In this document: positions 32,155-44,141 of the stretch, piece after piece
How the letters are laid out: every line of letters starts with the position of its first letter
How positions within the stretch are numbered: the stretch's first letter is position 1
From: Micromussa lordhowensis
Taxonomy: Eukaryota > Cnidaria > Anthozoa > Scleractinia > Lobophylliidae
Assembly (NCBI GenBank): GCA_964020085.1
Contig: CAXHUQ010001429.1
Span: 118,501-182,500 of the forward strand
Reading direction: 5' to 3'
DNA length: 64,000 nt
Notes under the pieces: generated by a model
Told to the model about the DNA's origin: nothing
The model's input: the letters and a program-made list of their open reading frames with translations, nothing else
The model's database searches: none
Position numbers and translations under genes: made by a program

Positions 32155-34463
32155 TTATCCACATGCATCGTTCCCACGCACCATACCCATCATACCTACA
32201 TCATTCGCCCATGCGTTATCCTTGTACATAAATTCCTGTAAATAGTCGTTGATCATTAGTGTATTTAAAAAAATTGTCAAAAAAAAAGAACAAAAAAAAA
32301 ACACCAAAAAAAACAATGCCACGTTACGGCTTCCATTCAACAAAGTTGAATGTTTGTAAATACAACTGTAAATAGAATTGTAAAATAGAATCTAAATTAT
32401 TACTTATTTATTGTAAATTTTTACTGTACAAAAAATTGTATATATTTTAACCTCGGTAAAAACAACCATGTCTTACCCCATTGCTGGTTGAGACTTGGAC
32501 TCGGCGCTTATGGATTGCGTCTGGGATCAAACACGAGTTGGGGTAACCAATCCCCGAGGAGTGCCCCACGGAAACATAAGTGCCATTTTTTTTTTGTCTT
32601 ACCTCATTGTTGGTTGAGACTTAAACTCGGCGCTTATGGTTTCCGTCTGGGATCAAACACGAGTTGGGGTAACCAATCCCCGAGGAGTGCCCCACGGAAA
32701 CATAGTGCCATTTTGTGGCGTGCAAGAGGGTGTTGAAGCGCAACTTGCGAACAGGAAGTTTGCTAGGCTTTCCAGGCAGTTTGTAAGCCCTGGTCTGTCT
32801 AATCGCCTCTCACACCCTTAGCCAGCTTCACCTCCTCGCGGTGCACCCTGGATAGCCTGGCCTTGCGGCTAAGGTTAACAGACGGAGCTCTGGCGCAATT
32901 AGAGGGGCTAATCACCCCTTCAGTGGTTGGCCTATCACTGGTTTTCCTTGTTTACTTGCTGATGGAGCTGTTGCAGTAAGCCGCAGGACTAAAATCATTG
33001 AAATGAGGTAAGTTGTTTGCCTTAAAACTTCCTTACAGTTGGCTTTACTTAAAGCCCAAAGCGCCTCCCTTACTGCAAAGTGCGCTTTCCTTACAGCAAA
33101 CTGCACTTTGCTTACAGCAAACTGCGCTTTGCTTACAGCAAACTGCGCTTTTCTTACATTAAACTGCGCTTTCCTTACATGAACCCTTTTTCATTTTGTG
33201 CCATCTTGCTGGTAGAATATCTCCACGAGCATTCAACTAAGATCTGAGATGTTTTCGCTGGTTGTGCTCTATATACAGGGCTACCAAACCGTATCTATTG
33301 CAATCTTGCAGCTACTATTTTAGCCGAGATATTTGGGCTCAAAAGTCGAAAAAAAAATTTCAACTTTTTTGTAAATTTTGTGCCATCTTTCACATATTAT
33401 ATCTCACCCAATATTCAACCAACACCTAAGATATTAATGGCGCTCGGCATCCATTAACAGGGCTATTTAACCATGTATTTTACTATCCTTCAAATATTAA
33501 ATTGTTAGAGATATTTAGGCTCAAAAGTCCAAAAAGATCGCTTTTTGTAATTTTGTGCAATCTTTGAGTTATATTATCTCTTAGAGTATTAAACTAAGAT
33601 CTACCATATTCCTAGTAGCTAAGCTGTATAAATAGGGCTACGTAAATATATGTCTTAAAATCTTGTTGCTGTAAAATTGTCTGAGATATTTGGGCTCAAA
33701 AGTCGAAAACAATTGTCGACACTTAGGGTTTTTTAATTTGTGCTATCTTGCAGGTGTTATATCTCAACCAATATTCAACCAACATCTAAGATATTACCGA
33801 TGCCTGTGCTCCGTCTAAAGTGCTAATTAACGATATATTTTGCTTCTCCTCAGTTATTAAATTGCGAGAGCTATTAAGGCTCAAAAGTAAAAAAAAATCA
33901 GATTTTTGAAAAAAACATGGCAAAAAAATTTTTTTTTTTGGACTGAAACATTGACCTGTAAGCTGGAAAACGCAACCGAGCTACATAGCAGAGGTCTTCT
34001 GGACCTCATTGGTGAAAACCGCGGAAAAAACGGCCCATTGGGACACTTTTTAGCAATATTATTGTATTGACCTGACATGACATCATTTTCAGTGTTTACT
34101 ACACTGCTTCGAAGTGGTGAGTACATGCTTTTTGAGCTCTGTCTTTTTTGTTATTTTGCACCCTTAAAACACTGTGCAGAGGCGATCCAACTATCGGAAG
34201 AGTTGTCTAAGGTGCTCGGGCATCTGCCTTGAACATTTTCTTCCCACAGAACACGATTGCGTCTGCACAGGCTCTGGTCGGAGATTAAGGGTGCTCTCTG
34301 ACCACTTTGTTGTTTGAGGACCCAAGAGCATGTATTAGTTTTCAGCTCTTCCTATCATTGCGAAGCAGAATTAAAGTATGCGGTTTACGAGATAGGGACA
34401 GTTAAAGTTTGACCTCGCTTTTGCGTTAAATCTTTACTGCTGATGTTGTTCTTTGTTTACCTG
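31407..34463 (+). repeat. Array 1 unit 8, truncated in the H2 intron
   Basis: Complete H1, then H2 up to TTGTTTACCTG, 30 bases or so before the splice acceptor of the H2 coding exon. The sequence then passes directly into array 2. The 180-bp repeats are intact but no H2 protein can be made from this unit. Confidence 0.95.
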
Positions 34464-34601
34464 TCATTACTATCCATAAAATGTCATCGACCTCAACAGA
34501 GATTTCAGTTACCTTGTAAACTAAGTAGTTGTCTTACCAATCTAGCTATCAATTATGCATTATTTATGGTCTAACACTCACCTGTTCTTCTTCTGATGTA
34601 G

Positions 34602-37600
34602 ATAGCAAATGCAACACGAAGAGTCAGAGAAACCCTAGAGGAGGCCAGACAAAAAGTAGCACAAGAACAGTGCTTGAAGGAGTGTGGAGAACAAGTCCAG
34701 CGTGGGATGAGAGAAGTATGGAGGGTTCGGAAGAATGACTGTATGTGCACTGCACGAGCTGTAAGCCATCCTTCACAAGGCGACAGGGACAGCGACTGTC
34801 CGTTCTGTGTCTGTGTTGAAGATGGAGCAGACATCACCACAGTGACCGAGAAATGTCAGAACGAGGCAGAGTGCCATGTTTGCACCATGATGAACCAGCT
34901 CGACTTAAAAATGCTGACAGGGCTTGGAATGAAGCGTAACAAAAAACTGACCGCCATGTTACAACTAGCACCATCAATTGCACGGTCTTTGAACTCTGGT
35001 GAGGACCCCGAGGATAGGAGGCAGGTGCTATACCTGTCCATCTGTTGTTTGAGAATTGTACAGATTACTATAGTACATTTGGATCACTGACAGAATTTGT
35101 GTTTCATCAGTAGTAATTTATTTACTTATACTTATAGATCTTTCATATTGAAAAAGTACATACAGACAAGTTCATAATATATGGTAATAAGTATTATCTT
35201 TGTTCGAGGTTCTAATTTTTCATTTTGTAATATCAATATTTTATTGAAAATATCTCACTTTTCAGTAGTATCAAAAAGGTGTGTAAAATAAATAAAAAAA
35301 ATTAGCTAGAGTATTATACTTATATATGGTTTTAATGTTTCATTGATTTCAATATGTCATGCAAAGTATTGTTTTTTTTTCAATGGAATAAAAAGGGTTT
35401 ATGTAAATTTATAAAATTGATTTCTGTATTCCAAAAACACAAACAATTAAAATAAATTTAATAATAATAACAGTGAAAGGGATATTTTGTTGTTATTGTT
35501 TAATTTGAAGGCCATTTCCAATTTCAGTATTCCAAAAATTGAAAGGGTAAGGAGTGGGGAATTGTCAAGCTGCATCACTGTTTTTTGTTCACCATTATAA
35601 GTACTCATAGGACAGTAATAAAATAGGATAAATTTATTTACTTTTTTTTTGGAAATCTTTTCATCTTTATTTGAATCAATACAATACATCTTACAAGTCG
35701 CAAAATAAAAAAAAATATTACAATGGCGAAGTAGTACATCCATATTACCATATATATATATACACAAAAAAGAAAAAAAAAAGAGGAAGACAAAGCAGGA
35801 AAGTAGACATAAAAAAAGGCAAAACATCAAAATAACAGCCCGGGCAAGGGGGAGGAAGAGCAAATTCTCATTTTGATTGGGTACAATTAAAAATGACTTA
35901 GTTTGTAAAGCTATTAAGGAGCATACTTACGTTGCGAGTAAATAATAATTGTTAATTTACAAATTTTCAACTTTGTACTTAAAATTGATTCTAGTAATAA
36001 ATTCAGTTAACACAAGTGAACTGTTATCTAGTTTACTTGCATACACATAGAATTTCATGAAGAGGAGGGTGCAATTGAATTTTCTCACTAGCACCGGACA
36101 TGTTTGGTGCTTAAAGATAGCGAAGAGCGTTTCTTTTGTATCTGGTTGAAAGTTAGAACCGTTCTGAATGTTAAACCGATTAATGACTTTTCGTGTGAAC
36201 GTTTTTGTAAATTCACAGTCCATGAAAGTGTGATTTATGTCTGGCTCACCACAGTAGATACAGTCGCTTTCTGTATTTACCCCAGATCTGAAGAGTTCTT
36301 TCTTTGTAATGACGATTCTATGGATAAATTTGAATTGAAATTCTTTTAACTTATTTTCTTTGCATATTTTTGAAGCCATTTTAAAAACATCTATCCAATT
36401 CTCTCTGTCCATTACTATATCTCTAGTCCATCTTTCCGTGCCAGTGTGAGGGGATATATGTTTCTTAACGAGAAATAGGTGGTAATAATCTCTTGTTCTG
36501 TACGCTTCAAAATTGATTTGGATACTTTCGCTCAGTAAAAAAGATTTCCAGTTTTCTCTGAAATTGAAAATCGGATTTTGCCCTAGAATTCGTGCTCTGT
36601 TCTTTAAGTACACAGGAATTGCACTTAAGATTTGATAAAACTGGAGAAAGTTTGTTTGACAATGATATTTAGCCTGGAATTCTTGAAAAGTTAGGTATTG
36701 ACCGTTTTCATTAAGAAGCTGTTGGATCGTGTATATACCTTTAACAAACCACTCCCTTAGAAATATCGGTTTCCTATCAACTAAGATTTCTTTGTTGTTA
36801 AAGAGAATGGTGTCGGCTCCTTGATCATAATTGTACAGAGTTTTGATTTCATCAAAGGCAATAAGTATGTCTCTATAGAATGTTGGAAAGTGTTTTAAAT
36901 ATTTGACATCGTAGTTGCATCGAAGCAGGAAATTGAGGCCTCCATGTTTATTAAAGAAATAGTCCGGTACTACTTTCCAGTTGCAGTTATCCCTAAAGAG
37001 AAGTCTTTTGATCCATGCAAGTCTGAGCAATTTTATCATAAGCTCAATATCAATCCTCCGTAAACCTCCTGTGGAAAGGTCTTGGTACATGCTAGTTCGT
37101 TTTATTTTGTCCTTCTTATTTTTCCAAAGAAAACGAAACATTTTATCTTTTACCATTGGCACTATTTCCTTGGGGACGTTAACATTTGACGTTGAATATA
37201 TTAAGTTAGACAATCCCAAAGATTTAATTATTAGCACTTTTCCATAAAGTGTTAATCCTCTCGATTTCCAAATATCCAAATTAGTTTGCAGTTTTTGTAC
37301 TTTCAAATTAAAGTTCATTCTGTTGTTACCTTTTTCGTCATAAGAAACAAAGATTCCTAATAATTTTGTGGGAGTATTCATCCATTTCATCCCTAACGGT
37401 TTGGTTCTATTATTCAACCATTTCCCTAGCCAGAATGCTTTTGTTTCCTCTACATTGAGCACTAATCCAGAGAAATTCCCAAAAGTGTTTACAGTTTCCA
37501 GGGATTGTTCAACAGAAGCCACATCAGCACAAAATAAGTTGGTATCATCTGCAAATTGGCTTAGTTTAATCTCCGATCCAAAAATTCTGATTCCTTTTAT

Positions 37601-38650
37601 GGTCGAGTTTTGTCTTATTTTGTTTGATAGTATTTCTGCTGTCAGGAAAAACAGATAAGGCGAGAGTGGACATCCTGGTCTGACTCCTCTAGAGGGCTTA
37701 AACCAGTTTGTTGCAAAACCATTGTTTAAAGCTGCGCTTTCTATGTCCATGTAAAAGATCTCAATCCATTTTCTTAAGCTATCACCGAAATTGAACAGTT
37801 TGAGAGCATTTTGAATACAAGACCATTTCAGGGAGTCAAAAGCTTTTTTAAAATCAACTGATATTAGTATACCTGGAATGTTGTTCACCTGAGTTTGCTC
37901 CATAATATCGTTTATTAATCTTATATTTTCTCCAATATATCTTCCTTTTATGAAGCCCGTTTGGTCCGGGTGTACGAGTTTTCAGAGCATTGGCTCAATT
38001 CGCCTTGCAATGGCCTTTGATGCAATTTCATAGTCCACATTAAGTAAAGTGATGGGTCGCCAATTTTGTAAAAGCAGTAATTCAGCATCATCTTTTGGTA
38101 AAAGAGTAATTATGCCCCTACGTTGAGAGACCGATAACCTGCCAAGTTCATATGCTCCGTTCAGGCTAGCTAATAGATCTGGTCCTACAAGATCAAAGAA
38201 ATGCTTATAAAATTCTACGGTAAAACCGTCCTCGCCCGGTGATTTTCCGTTTTCTAATGTGTCCAATGATTTTTTACATTCTTCGTAAGTTAAGGGACCG
38301 TCTAAAGCATCTCTTTCTACATCGTCTAGTTTAGGAATTTCCATGTTTTCAGTAAATTTGACTGGCCGAGTAATGTAACCCTTCATTCTGTTGAAATTAC
38401 AGGAGATATTGCTTCTTTCATCTCCAAAAGAATGGTGTATGGTCTTGGCCTCACAACAGCAGAACTCGTCTTGGCTAGGACAAGTGCCATTAGGTATGCT
38501 GGAAAGAACGACAAGCCAGCACGGCTGATCAGCATGATGGTGCGTTTCGGAGTAGATTTTCTAAGTATGACACCACTTCACCAAGAGCAACTGCAGGCAC
38601 TCAGAGAATCAAGTTACACACTGGGAGCGCATGATTGCTTCTACATCTGA
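34602..38650 (+). CDS. Array 2 gene 0, 3' part only (exons A 34602-34998, B 38403-38650)
   Basis: Unrecognised gene; this copy lacks its first two exons because array 1 abuts on the left. Exon A follows TTCTGATGTAG and ends CTCTG|GTGAGG (phase 1). Exon B follows GAAATTACAG, the split codon reads GGA, and it ends at TGA 38648-38650. Exon A encodes a charged, coiled-coil-like start (RETLEEARQKVAQEQ) and a Cys-rich middle (CMC, CPFCVC, CHVC) that could bind zinc. Exon B begins DIASFISKRMVYGLG. The intron of 3.4 kb contains the antisense LINE. Confidence 0.5.
35091..35641 (+). other. Intron sequence between exon A and the LINE
   Basis: AT-rich, with T-runs (for example 35370-35379) and no supported gene. 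Repeated in all units. After exon A the frame could run on to a stop at 35088-35090 if the intron were retained. Confidence 0.5.
35642..38386 (-). mobile_element. L1/Tx1-like LINE, 5'-truncated, in intron A-B of unit 1
   Basis: On the minus strand the element ends with AATAAA (complement of 35666-35671), 15 bases before a tail of nine A (complement of 35642-35650), typical of L1-type 3' ends. The 5' end lies close to 38386, just inside the acceptor of exon B, so endonuclease and most upstream sequence are absent. The exact 5' breakpoint and target-site duplication could not be identified. Present at the same position in all five units, so insertion preceded amplification. Confidence 0.85.
35957..38386 (-). 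pseudogene. LINE reverse transcriptase, unit 1, interrupted by one in-frame TGA
   Basis: The N-terminal RT part (134 codons, from 38386) has the L1-type GKSPGEDGF and NWRPITLLN motifs and stops at TGA (complement of 37982-37984). The same frame continues for 26 codons with DQTGFIKGRYIGENI and into a 648-residue frame starting at 37903. That frame has SVDFKKAFDSL (motif A), RPGCPLSP, FADDTNLF (catalytic Asp pair, residues 119-120) and a C-terminal zf-RVT-like finger (Cys548, Cys551, His558, Cys563). Only the one stop interrupts the region. RPGCPLSP departs from the usual RQGCPLSP. Private change EETKAF. Confidence 0.9.
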
Positions 38651-41600
38651 TGCTGAAGTCACAAACAGCAGTTCAGACGAGTCTGAGATTTCATTAACCT
38701 GGGATGCAGCCGAAGAAATCAAAAGTCTCCCTCAGTATGGCACAGATGAGCACACTCAAACTGTGACGAGACATGTCGACAATCTAGTGCATTGCTACGT
38801 GTCAGTACAGAGAACAACTCAGGTAGGGTCTCTTATAATTTAGAGAAAGTTAGTTGGTCACTAGCTGGTTAGTTGGCCTGATGTCCATGGCATGGTGAAA
38901 TGGACCCCTCAACATAAAATTCCATATGATTGAAAGCTGCCTAAGGAAAGATTGCCTGCTGGCAAATGGTTTCTGGAATGTTTCTTATCTGATTCAAGCC
39001 TCGAGTTTCTTTTTCTTCTGTTTTTTTGGTTAAGAAATCAGAGCATGAATCATGCAAGTAAATCATTGTGTTCCTCTGGCTAGAAACTATATTTTTATCC
39101 ACGTGAACATGGCAAACCAAGTATTGTACAATACACTATGAGGGTAACAGCTAATTTAAAAATGGGTTTCCATCAGCAGAACTTGTTGCAACAGTGATTG
39201 ACAAAGAAATTGGAAATAGTAATTGTTATTATCATCATTATCATCATTGTTACTCATACATACATACATATATACATACATACATATATACATAGTTTAT
39301 TTGATAAAACAGGTTACAGAATACGCAAGACTGAAGTCCTGTTGTGGACCTGCCTATCTACTTTAATATTATAATCATTATAATTACTATTATTCTCACT
39401 ATTATTGTCACAGTCATTGTTACAATTACAGGAACTGCAAGTCAGCCAAGAAATAGCACAATCGAGACGTAGCGGTAGCTCACGCATGACACAACAGAGA
39501 AAACAGCCACGCCCCAGGCGAGTAGTGTCTAGCACTTCGCAGATGTCAACCGCTCCAGCAACTGCGAGTGCTTCTACAGCTCCGAGTGGATCTACAAATG
39601 CAGCCAACCAAGCAGAAGGCAATGCTGATCAACAGCAGGAAAGACCTTTGGAGATAGCACGGCCACCCAGTGGACGTGAACTTCTGCTGCAAATGGCAGG
39701 AATCGTAGCCAGTCGTATCCTCGGCGAACAGTCCCTCGAGAGACTCAAGCAGTTCCTAACTAACAACCAACCTTGTGACCCAGCAGAGGTAAGCTGAAAA
39801 TTGAAAAGGCATTAAAGTTGTAAAAAATGTGAGGCATTTGATGATGATATACTGTGTACTTGTAATACTATTGTTTATGTTGAATTTACTGTCCCCACTA
39901 TAAGAAGTGGTTGCTAACTTTGCAATGCAGAGCAGCTAAGTTGAATATTAATGTCATTACTATCCATAAAATGTCATCGACCTCAACAGAGATTTCAGTT
40001 ACCTTGTAAACTAAGTAGTTGTCTTACCAATCTAGCTATCAATTATGCATTATTTATGGTCTAACACTCACCTGTTCTTCTTCTGATGTAGATAGCAAAT
40101 GCAACACGAAGAGTCAGAGAAACCCTAGAGGAGGCCAGACAAAAAGTAGCACAAGAACAGTGCTTGAAGGAGTGTGGAGAACAAGTCCAGCGTGGGATGA
40201 GAGAAGTATGGAGGGTTCGGAAGAATGACTGTATGTGCACTGCACGAGCTGTAAGCCATCCTTCACAAGGCGACAGGGACAGCGACTGTCCGTTCTGTGT
40301 CTGTGTTGAAGATGGAGCAGACATCACCACAGTGACCGAGAAATGTCAGAACGAGGCAGAGTGCCATGTTTGCACCATGATGAACCAGCTCGACTTAAAA
40401 ATGCTGACAGGGCTTGGAATGAAGCGTAACAAAAAACTGACCGCCATGTTACAACTAGCACCATCAATTGCACGGTCTTTGAACTCTGGTGAGGACCCCG
40501 AGGATAGGAGGCAGGTGCTATACCTGTCCATCTGTTGTTTGAGAATTGTACAGATTACTATAGTACATTTGGATCACTGACAGAATTTGTGTTTCATCAG
40601 TAGTAATTTATTTACTTATACTTATAGATCTTTCATATTGAAAAAGTACATACAGACAAGTTCATAATATATGGTAATAAGTATTATCTTTGTTCGAGGT
40701 TCTAATTTTTCATTTTGTAATATCAATATTTTATTGAAAATATCTCACTTTTCAGTAGTATCAAAAAGGTGTGTAAAATAAATAAAAAAAATTAGCTAGA
40801 GTATTATACTTATATATGGTTTTAATGTTTCATTGATTTCAATATGTCATGCAAAGTATTGTTTTTTTTTCAATGGAATAAAAAGGGTTTATGTAAATTT
40901 ATAAAATTGATTTCTGTATTCCAAAAACACAAACAATTAAAATAAATTTAATAATAATAACAGTGAAAGGGATATTTTGTTGTTATTGTTTAATTTGAAG
41001 GCCATTTCCAATTTCAGTATTCCAAAAATTGAAAGGGTAAGGAGTGGGGAATTGTCAAGCTGCATCACTGTTTTTTGTTCACCATTATAAGTACTCATAG
41101 GACAGTAATAAAATAGGATAAATTTATTTACTTTTTTTTTTGGAAATCTTTTCATCTTTATTTGAATCAATACAATACATCTTACAAGTCGCAAAATAAA
41201 AAAAAATATTACAATGGCGAAGTAGTACATCCATATTACCATATATATATATACACAAAAAAGAAAAAAAAAAGAGGAAGACAAAGCAGGAAAGTAGACA
41301 TAAAAAAAGGCAAAACATCAAAATAACAGCCCGGGCAAGGGGGAGGAAGAGCAAATTCTCATTTTGATTGGGTACAATTAAAAATGACTTAGTTTGTAAA
41401 GCTATTAAGGAGCATACTTACGTTGCGAGTAAATAATAATTGTTAATTTACAAATTTTCAACTTTGTACTTAAAATTGATTCTAGTAATAAATTCAGTTA
41501 ACACAAGTGAACTGTTATCTAGTTTACTTGCATACACATAGAATTTCATGAAGAGGAGGGTGCAATTGAATTTTCTCACTAGCACCGGACATGTTTGGTG

Positions 41601-44141
41601 CTTAAAGATAGCGAAGAGCGTTTCTTTTGTATCTGGTTGAAAGTTAGAACCGTTCTGAATGTTAAACCGATTAATGACTTTTCGTGTGAACGTTTTTGTA
41701 AATTCACAGTCCATGAAAGTGTGATTTATGTCTGGCTCACCACAGTAGATACAGTCGCTTTCTGTATTTACCCCAGATCTGAAGAGTTCTTTCTTTGTAA
41801 TGACGATTCTATGGATAAATTTGAATTGAAATTCTTTTAACTTATTTTCTTTGCATATTTTTGAAGCCATTTTAAAAACATCTATCCAATTCTCTCTGTC
41901 CATTACTATATCTCTAGTCCATCTTTCCGTGCCAGTGTGAGGGGATATATGTTTCTTAACGAGAAATAGGTGGTAATAATCTCTTGTTCTGTACGCTTCA
42001 AAATTGATTTGGATACTTTCGCTCAGTAAAAAAGATTTCCAGTTTTCTCTGAAATTGAAAATCGGATTTTGCCCTAGAATTCGTGCTCTGTTCTTTAAGT
42101 ACACAGGAATTGCACTTAAGATTTGATAAAACTGGAGAAAGTTTGTTTGACAATGATATTTAGCCTGGAATTCTTGAAAAGTTAGGTATTGACCGTTTTC
42201 ATTAAGAAGCTGTTGGATCGTGTATATACCTTTAACAAACCACTCCCTTAGAAATATCGGTTTCCTATCAACTAAGATTTCTTTGTTGTTAAAGAGAATG
42301 GTGTCGGCTCCTTGATCATAATTGTACAGAGTTTTGATTTCATCAAAGGCAATAAGTATGTCTCTATAGAATGTTGGAAAGTGTCTTAAATATTTGACAT
42401 CGTAGTTGCATCGAAGCAGGAAATTGAGGCCTCCATGTTTATTAAAGAAATAGTCCGGTACTACTTTCCAGTTGCAGTTATCCCTAAAGAGAAGTCTTTT
42501 GATCCATGCAAGTCTGAGCAATTTTATCATAAGCTCAATATCAATCCTCCGTAAACCTCCTGTGGAAAGGTCTTGGTACATGCTAGTTCGTTTTATTTTG
42601 TCCTTCTTATTTTTCCAAAGAAAACGAAACATTTTATCTTTTACCATTGGCACTATTTCCTTGGGGACGTTAACATTTGACGTTGAATATATTAAGTTAG
42701 ACAATCCCAAAGATTTAATTATTAGCACTTTTCCATAAAGTGTTAATCCTCTCGATTTCCAAATATCCAAATTAGTTTGCAGTTTTTGTACTTTCAAATT
42801 AAAGTTCATTCTGTTGTTACCTTTTTCGTCATAAGAAACAAAGATTCCTAATAATTTTGTGGGAGTATTCATCCATTTCATCCCTAACGGTTTGGTTCTA
42901 TTATTCAACCATTTCCCTAGCCAGAATGCTTTTGTTTTCTCTACATTGAGCACTAATCCAGAGAAATTCCCAAAAGTGTTTACAGTTTCCAGGGATTGTT
43001 CAACAGAAGCCACATCAGCACAAAATAAGTTGGTATCATCTGCAAATTGGCTTAGTTTAATCTCCGATCCAAAAATTCTGATTCCTTTTATGGTCGAGTT
43101 TTGTCTTATTTTGTTTGATAGTATTTCTGCTGTCAGGAAAAACAGATAAGGCGAGAGTGGACATCCTGGTCTGACTCCTCTAGAGGGCTTAAACCAGTTT
43201 GTTGCAAAACCATTGTTTAAAGCTGCGCTTTCTATGTCCATGTAAAAGATCTCAATCCATTTTCTTAAGCTATCACCGAAATTGAACAGTTTGAGAGCAT
43301 TTTGAATACAAGACCATTTCAGGGAGTCAAAAGCTTTTTTAAAATCAACTGATATTAGTATACCTGGAATGTTGTTCACCTGAGTTTGCTCCATAATATC
43401 GTTTATTAATCTTATATTTTCTCCAATATATCTTCCTTTTATGAAGCCCGTTTGGTCCGGGTGTACGAGTTTTCAGAGCATTGGCTCAATTCGCGTTGCA
43501 ATGGCCTTTGATGCAATTTCATAGTCCACATTAAGTAAAGTGATGGGTCGCCAATTTTGTAAAAGCAGTAATTCAGCATCATCTTTTGGTAAAAGAGTAA
43601 TTATGCCCCTACGTTGAGAGACCGATAACCTGCCAAGTTCATATGCTCCGTTCAGGCTAGCTAATAGATCTGGTCCTACAAGATCAAAGAAATGCTTATA
43701 AAATTCTACGGTAAAACCGTCCTCGCCCGGTGATTTTCCGTTTTCTAATGTGTCCAATGATTTTTTACATTCTTCGTAAGTTAAGGGACCGTCTAAAGCA
43801 TCTTTTTCTACATCGTCTAGTTTAGGAATTTCCATGTTTTCAGTAAATTTGACTGGCCGAGTAATGTAACCCTTCATTCTGTTGAAATTACAGGAGATAT
43901 TGCTTCTTTCATCTCCAAAAGAATGGTGTATGGTCTTGGCCTCACAACAGCAGAACTCGTCTTGGCTAGGACAAGTGCCATTAGGTATGCTGGAAAGAAC
44001 GACAAGCCAGCACAGCTGATCAGCATGATGGTGCGTTTCGGAGTAGATTTTCTAAGTATGACACCACTTCACCAAGAGCAACTGCAGGCACTCAGAGAAT
44101 CAAGTTACACACTGGGAGCGCATGATTGCTTCTACATCTGA
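38631..44141 (+). CDS. Array 2 gene 1, complete four-exon model (397 codons plus stop)
   Basis: Exons B' 38631-38822, C 39432-39788, A 40092-40488, B 43894-44141. Junctions: ACTCAG|GTAGGG to AATTACAG (phase 0), GCAGAG|GTAAGC to TGATGTAG (phase 0), CTCTG|GTGAGG to ATTACAG (phase 1). Regions in order: acidic Ser-rich start (SSSDESEISLTWDAAEE), basic patch (QQRKQPRPRR), Ala/Ser/Thr/Gln-rich linker, helical segment (ELLLQMAGIVASRILGEQ), coiled-coil and Cys-rich part, C-terminal domain (VYGLGLTTAELVLARTSA). The ATG has a weak context (C at -3) and lies inside exon B of gene 0, overlapping its stop by 20 bp. No family is recognised. Few silent changes separate the copies, so coding constraint is not shown. 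Confidence 0.5.
38823..39431 (+). other. Intron B'-C of array 2 gene
   Basis: 609 nt from GTAGGG to AATTACAG. Contains the microsatellite above and no supported frame. The branch to unit-5-specific sequence occurs within the equivalent region at about 61002. Confidence 0.5.
39222..39300 (+). repeat. TACA/TATA microsatellite in intron B'-C
   Basis: ATCATT runs followed by CATACATACATA and TATATACATA repeats. The number of TACA repeats differs among units 1-4 and accounts for part of the unit-length differences. The unit 5 truncation removes it. Confidence 0.85.
41132..43877 (-). mobile_element. L1/Tx1-like LINE in unit 2
   Basis: Same insertion as in unit 1, tail of ten A (complement of 41132-41141). 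Confidence 0.85.
41448..43877 (-). pseudogene. LINE reverse transcriptase, unit 2
   Basis: Same single TGA (complement of 43473-43475); 648-residue frame intact from 43394. Differs from unit 1 in VEKDAL, EKTKAF, KYLRHF and IATRIEPML. Confidence 0.9.

Larger units (their letters stand above)
2741..34463 (+). repeat. Tandem array 1: eight head-to-tail units of about 4.5 kb
   Basis: Units begin at the recurring CTTACAGTTGG at 2741, 7250, 11758, 16204, 20714, 22359, 26876 and 31407, giving periods of 4509, 4508, 4446, 4510, 1645, 4517 and 4531 bp. Copies are nearly identical, differing by scattered substitutions and minisatellite-length changes. Each full unit has two halves (H1 about 1,644 bp, H2 about 2,865 bp) that share a 3' region, a module and 21-bp repeats, so it is a higher-order dimer. 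Both ends are truncated: on the left by the DIRS-like element, on the right by array 2. Not rDNA, histone or snRNA repeats, as none of those genes is recognisable. Confidence 0.97.

Noticed and set aside
2741..34463. rDNA or histone gene cluster
   Set aside because: No rRNA, 5S or histone sequence is present in the unit.
34674..35090. Exon A read through to a stop at 35088
   Set aside because: A phase-1 donor CTCTG|GTGAGG at 34998 matches the phase of exon B; the read-through tail is intronic in character.
38387..38650. Exon B as the antisense upstream part of the LINE
   Set aside because: The minus strand shows no LINE motifs beyond 38386 and the plus strand has a fitting acceptor and frame.
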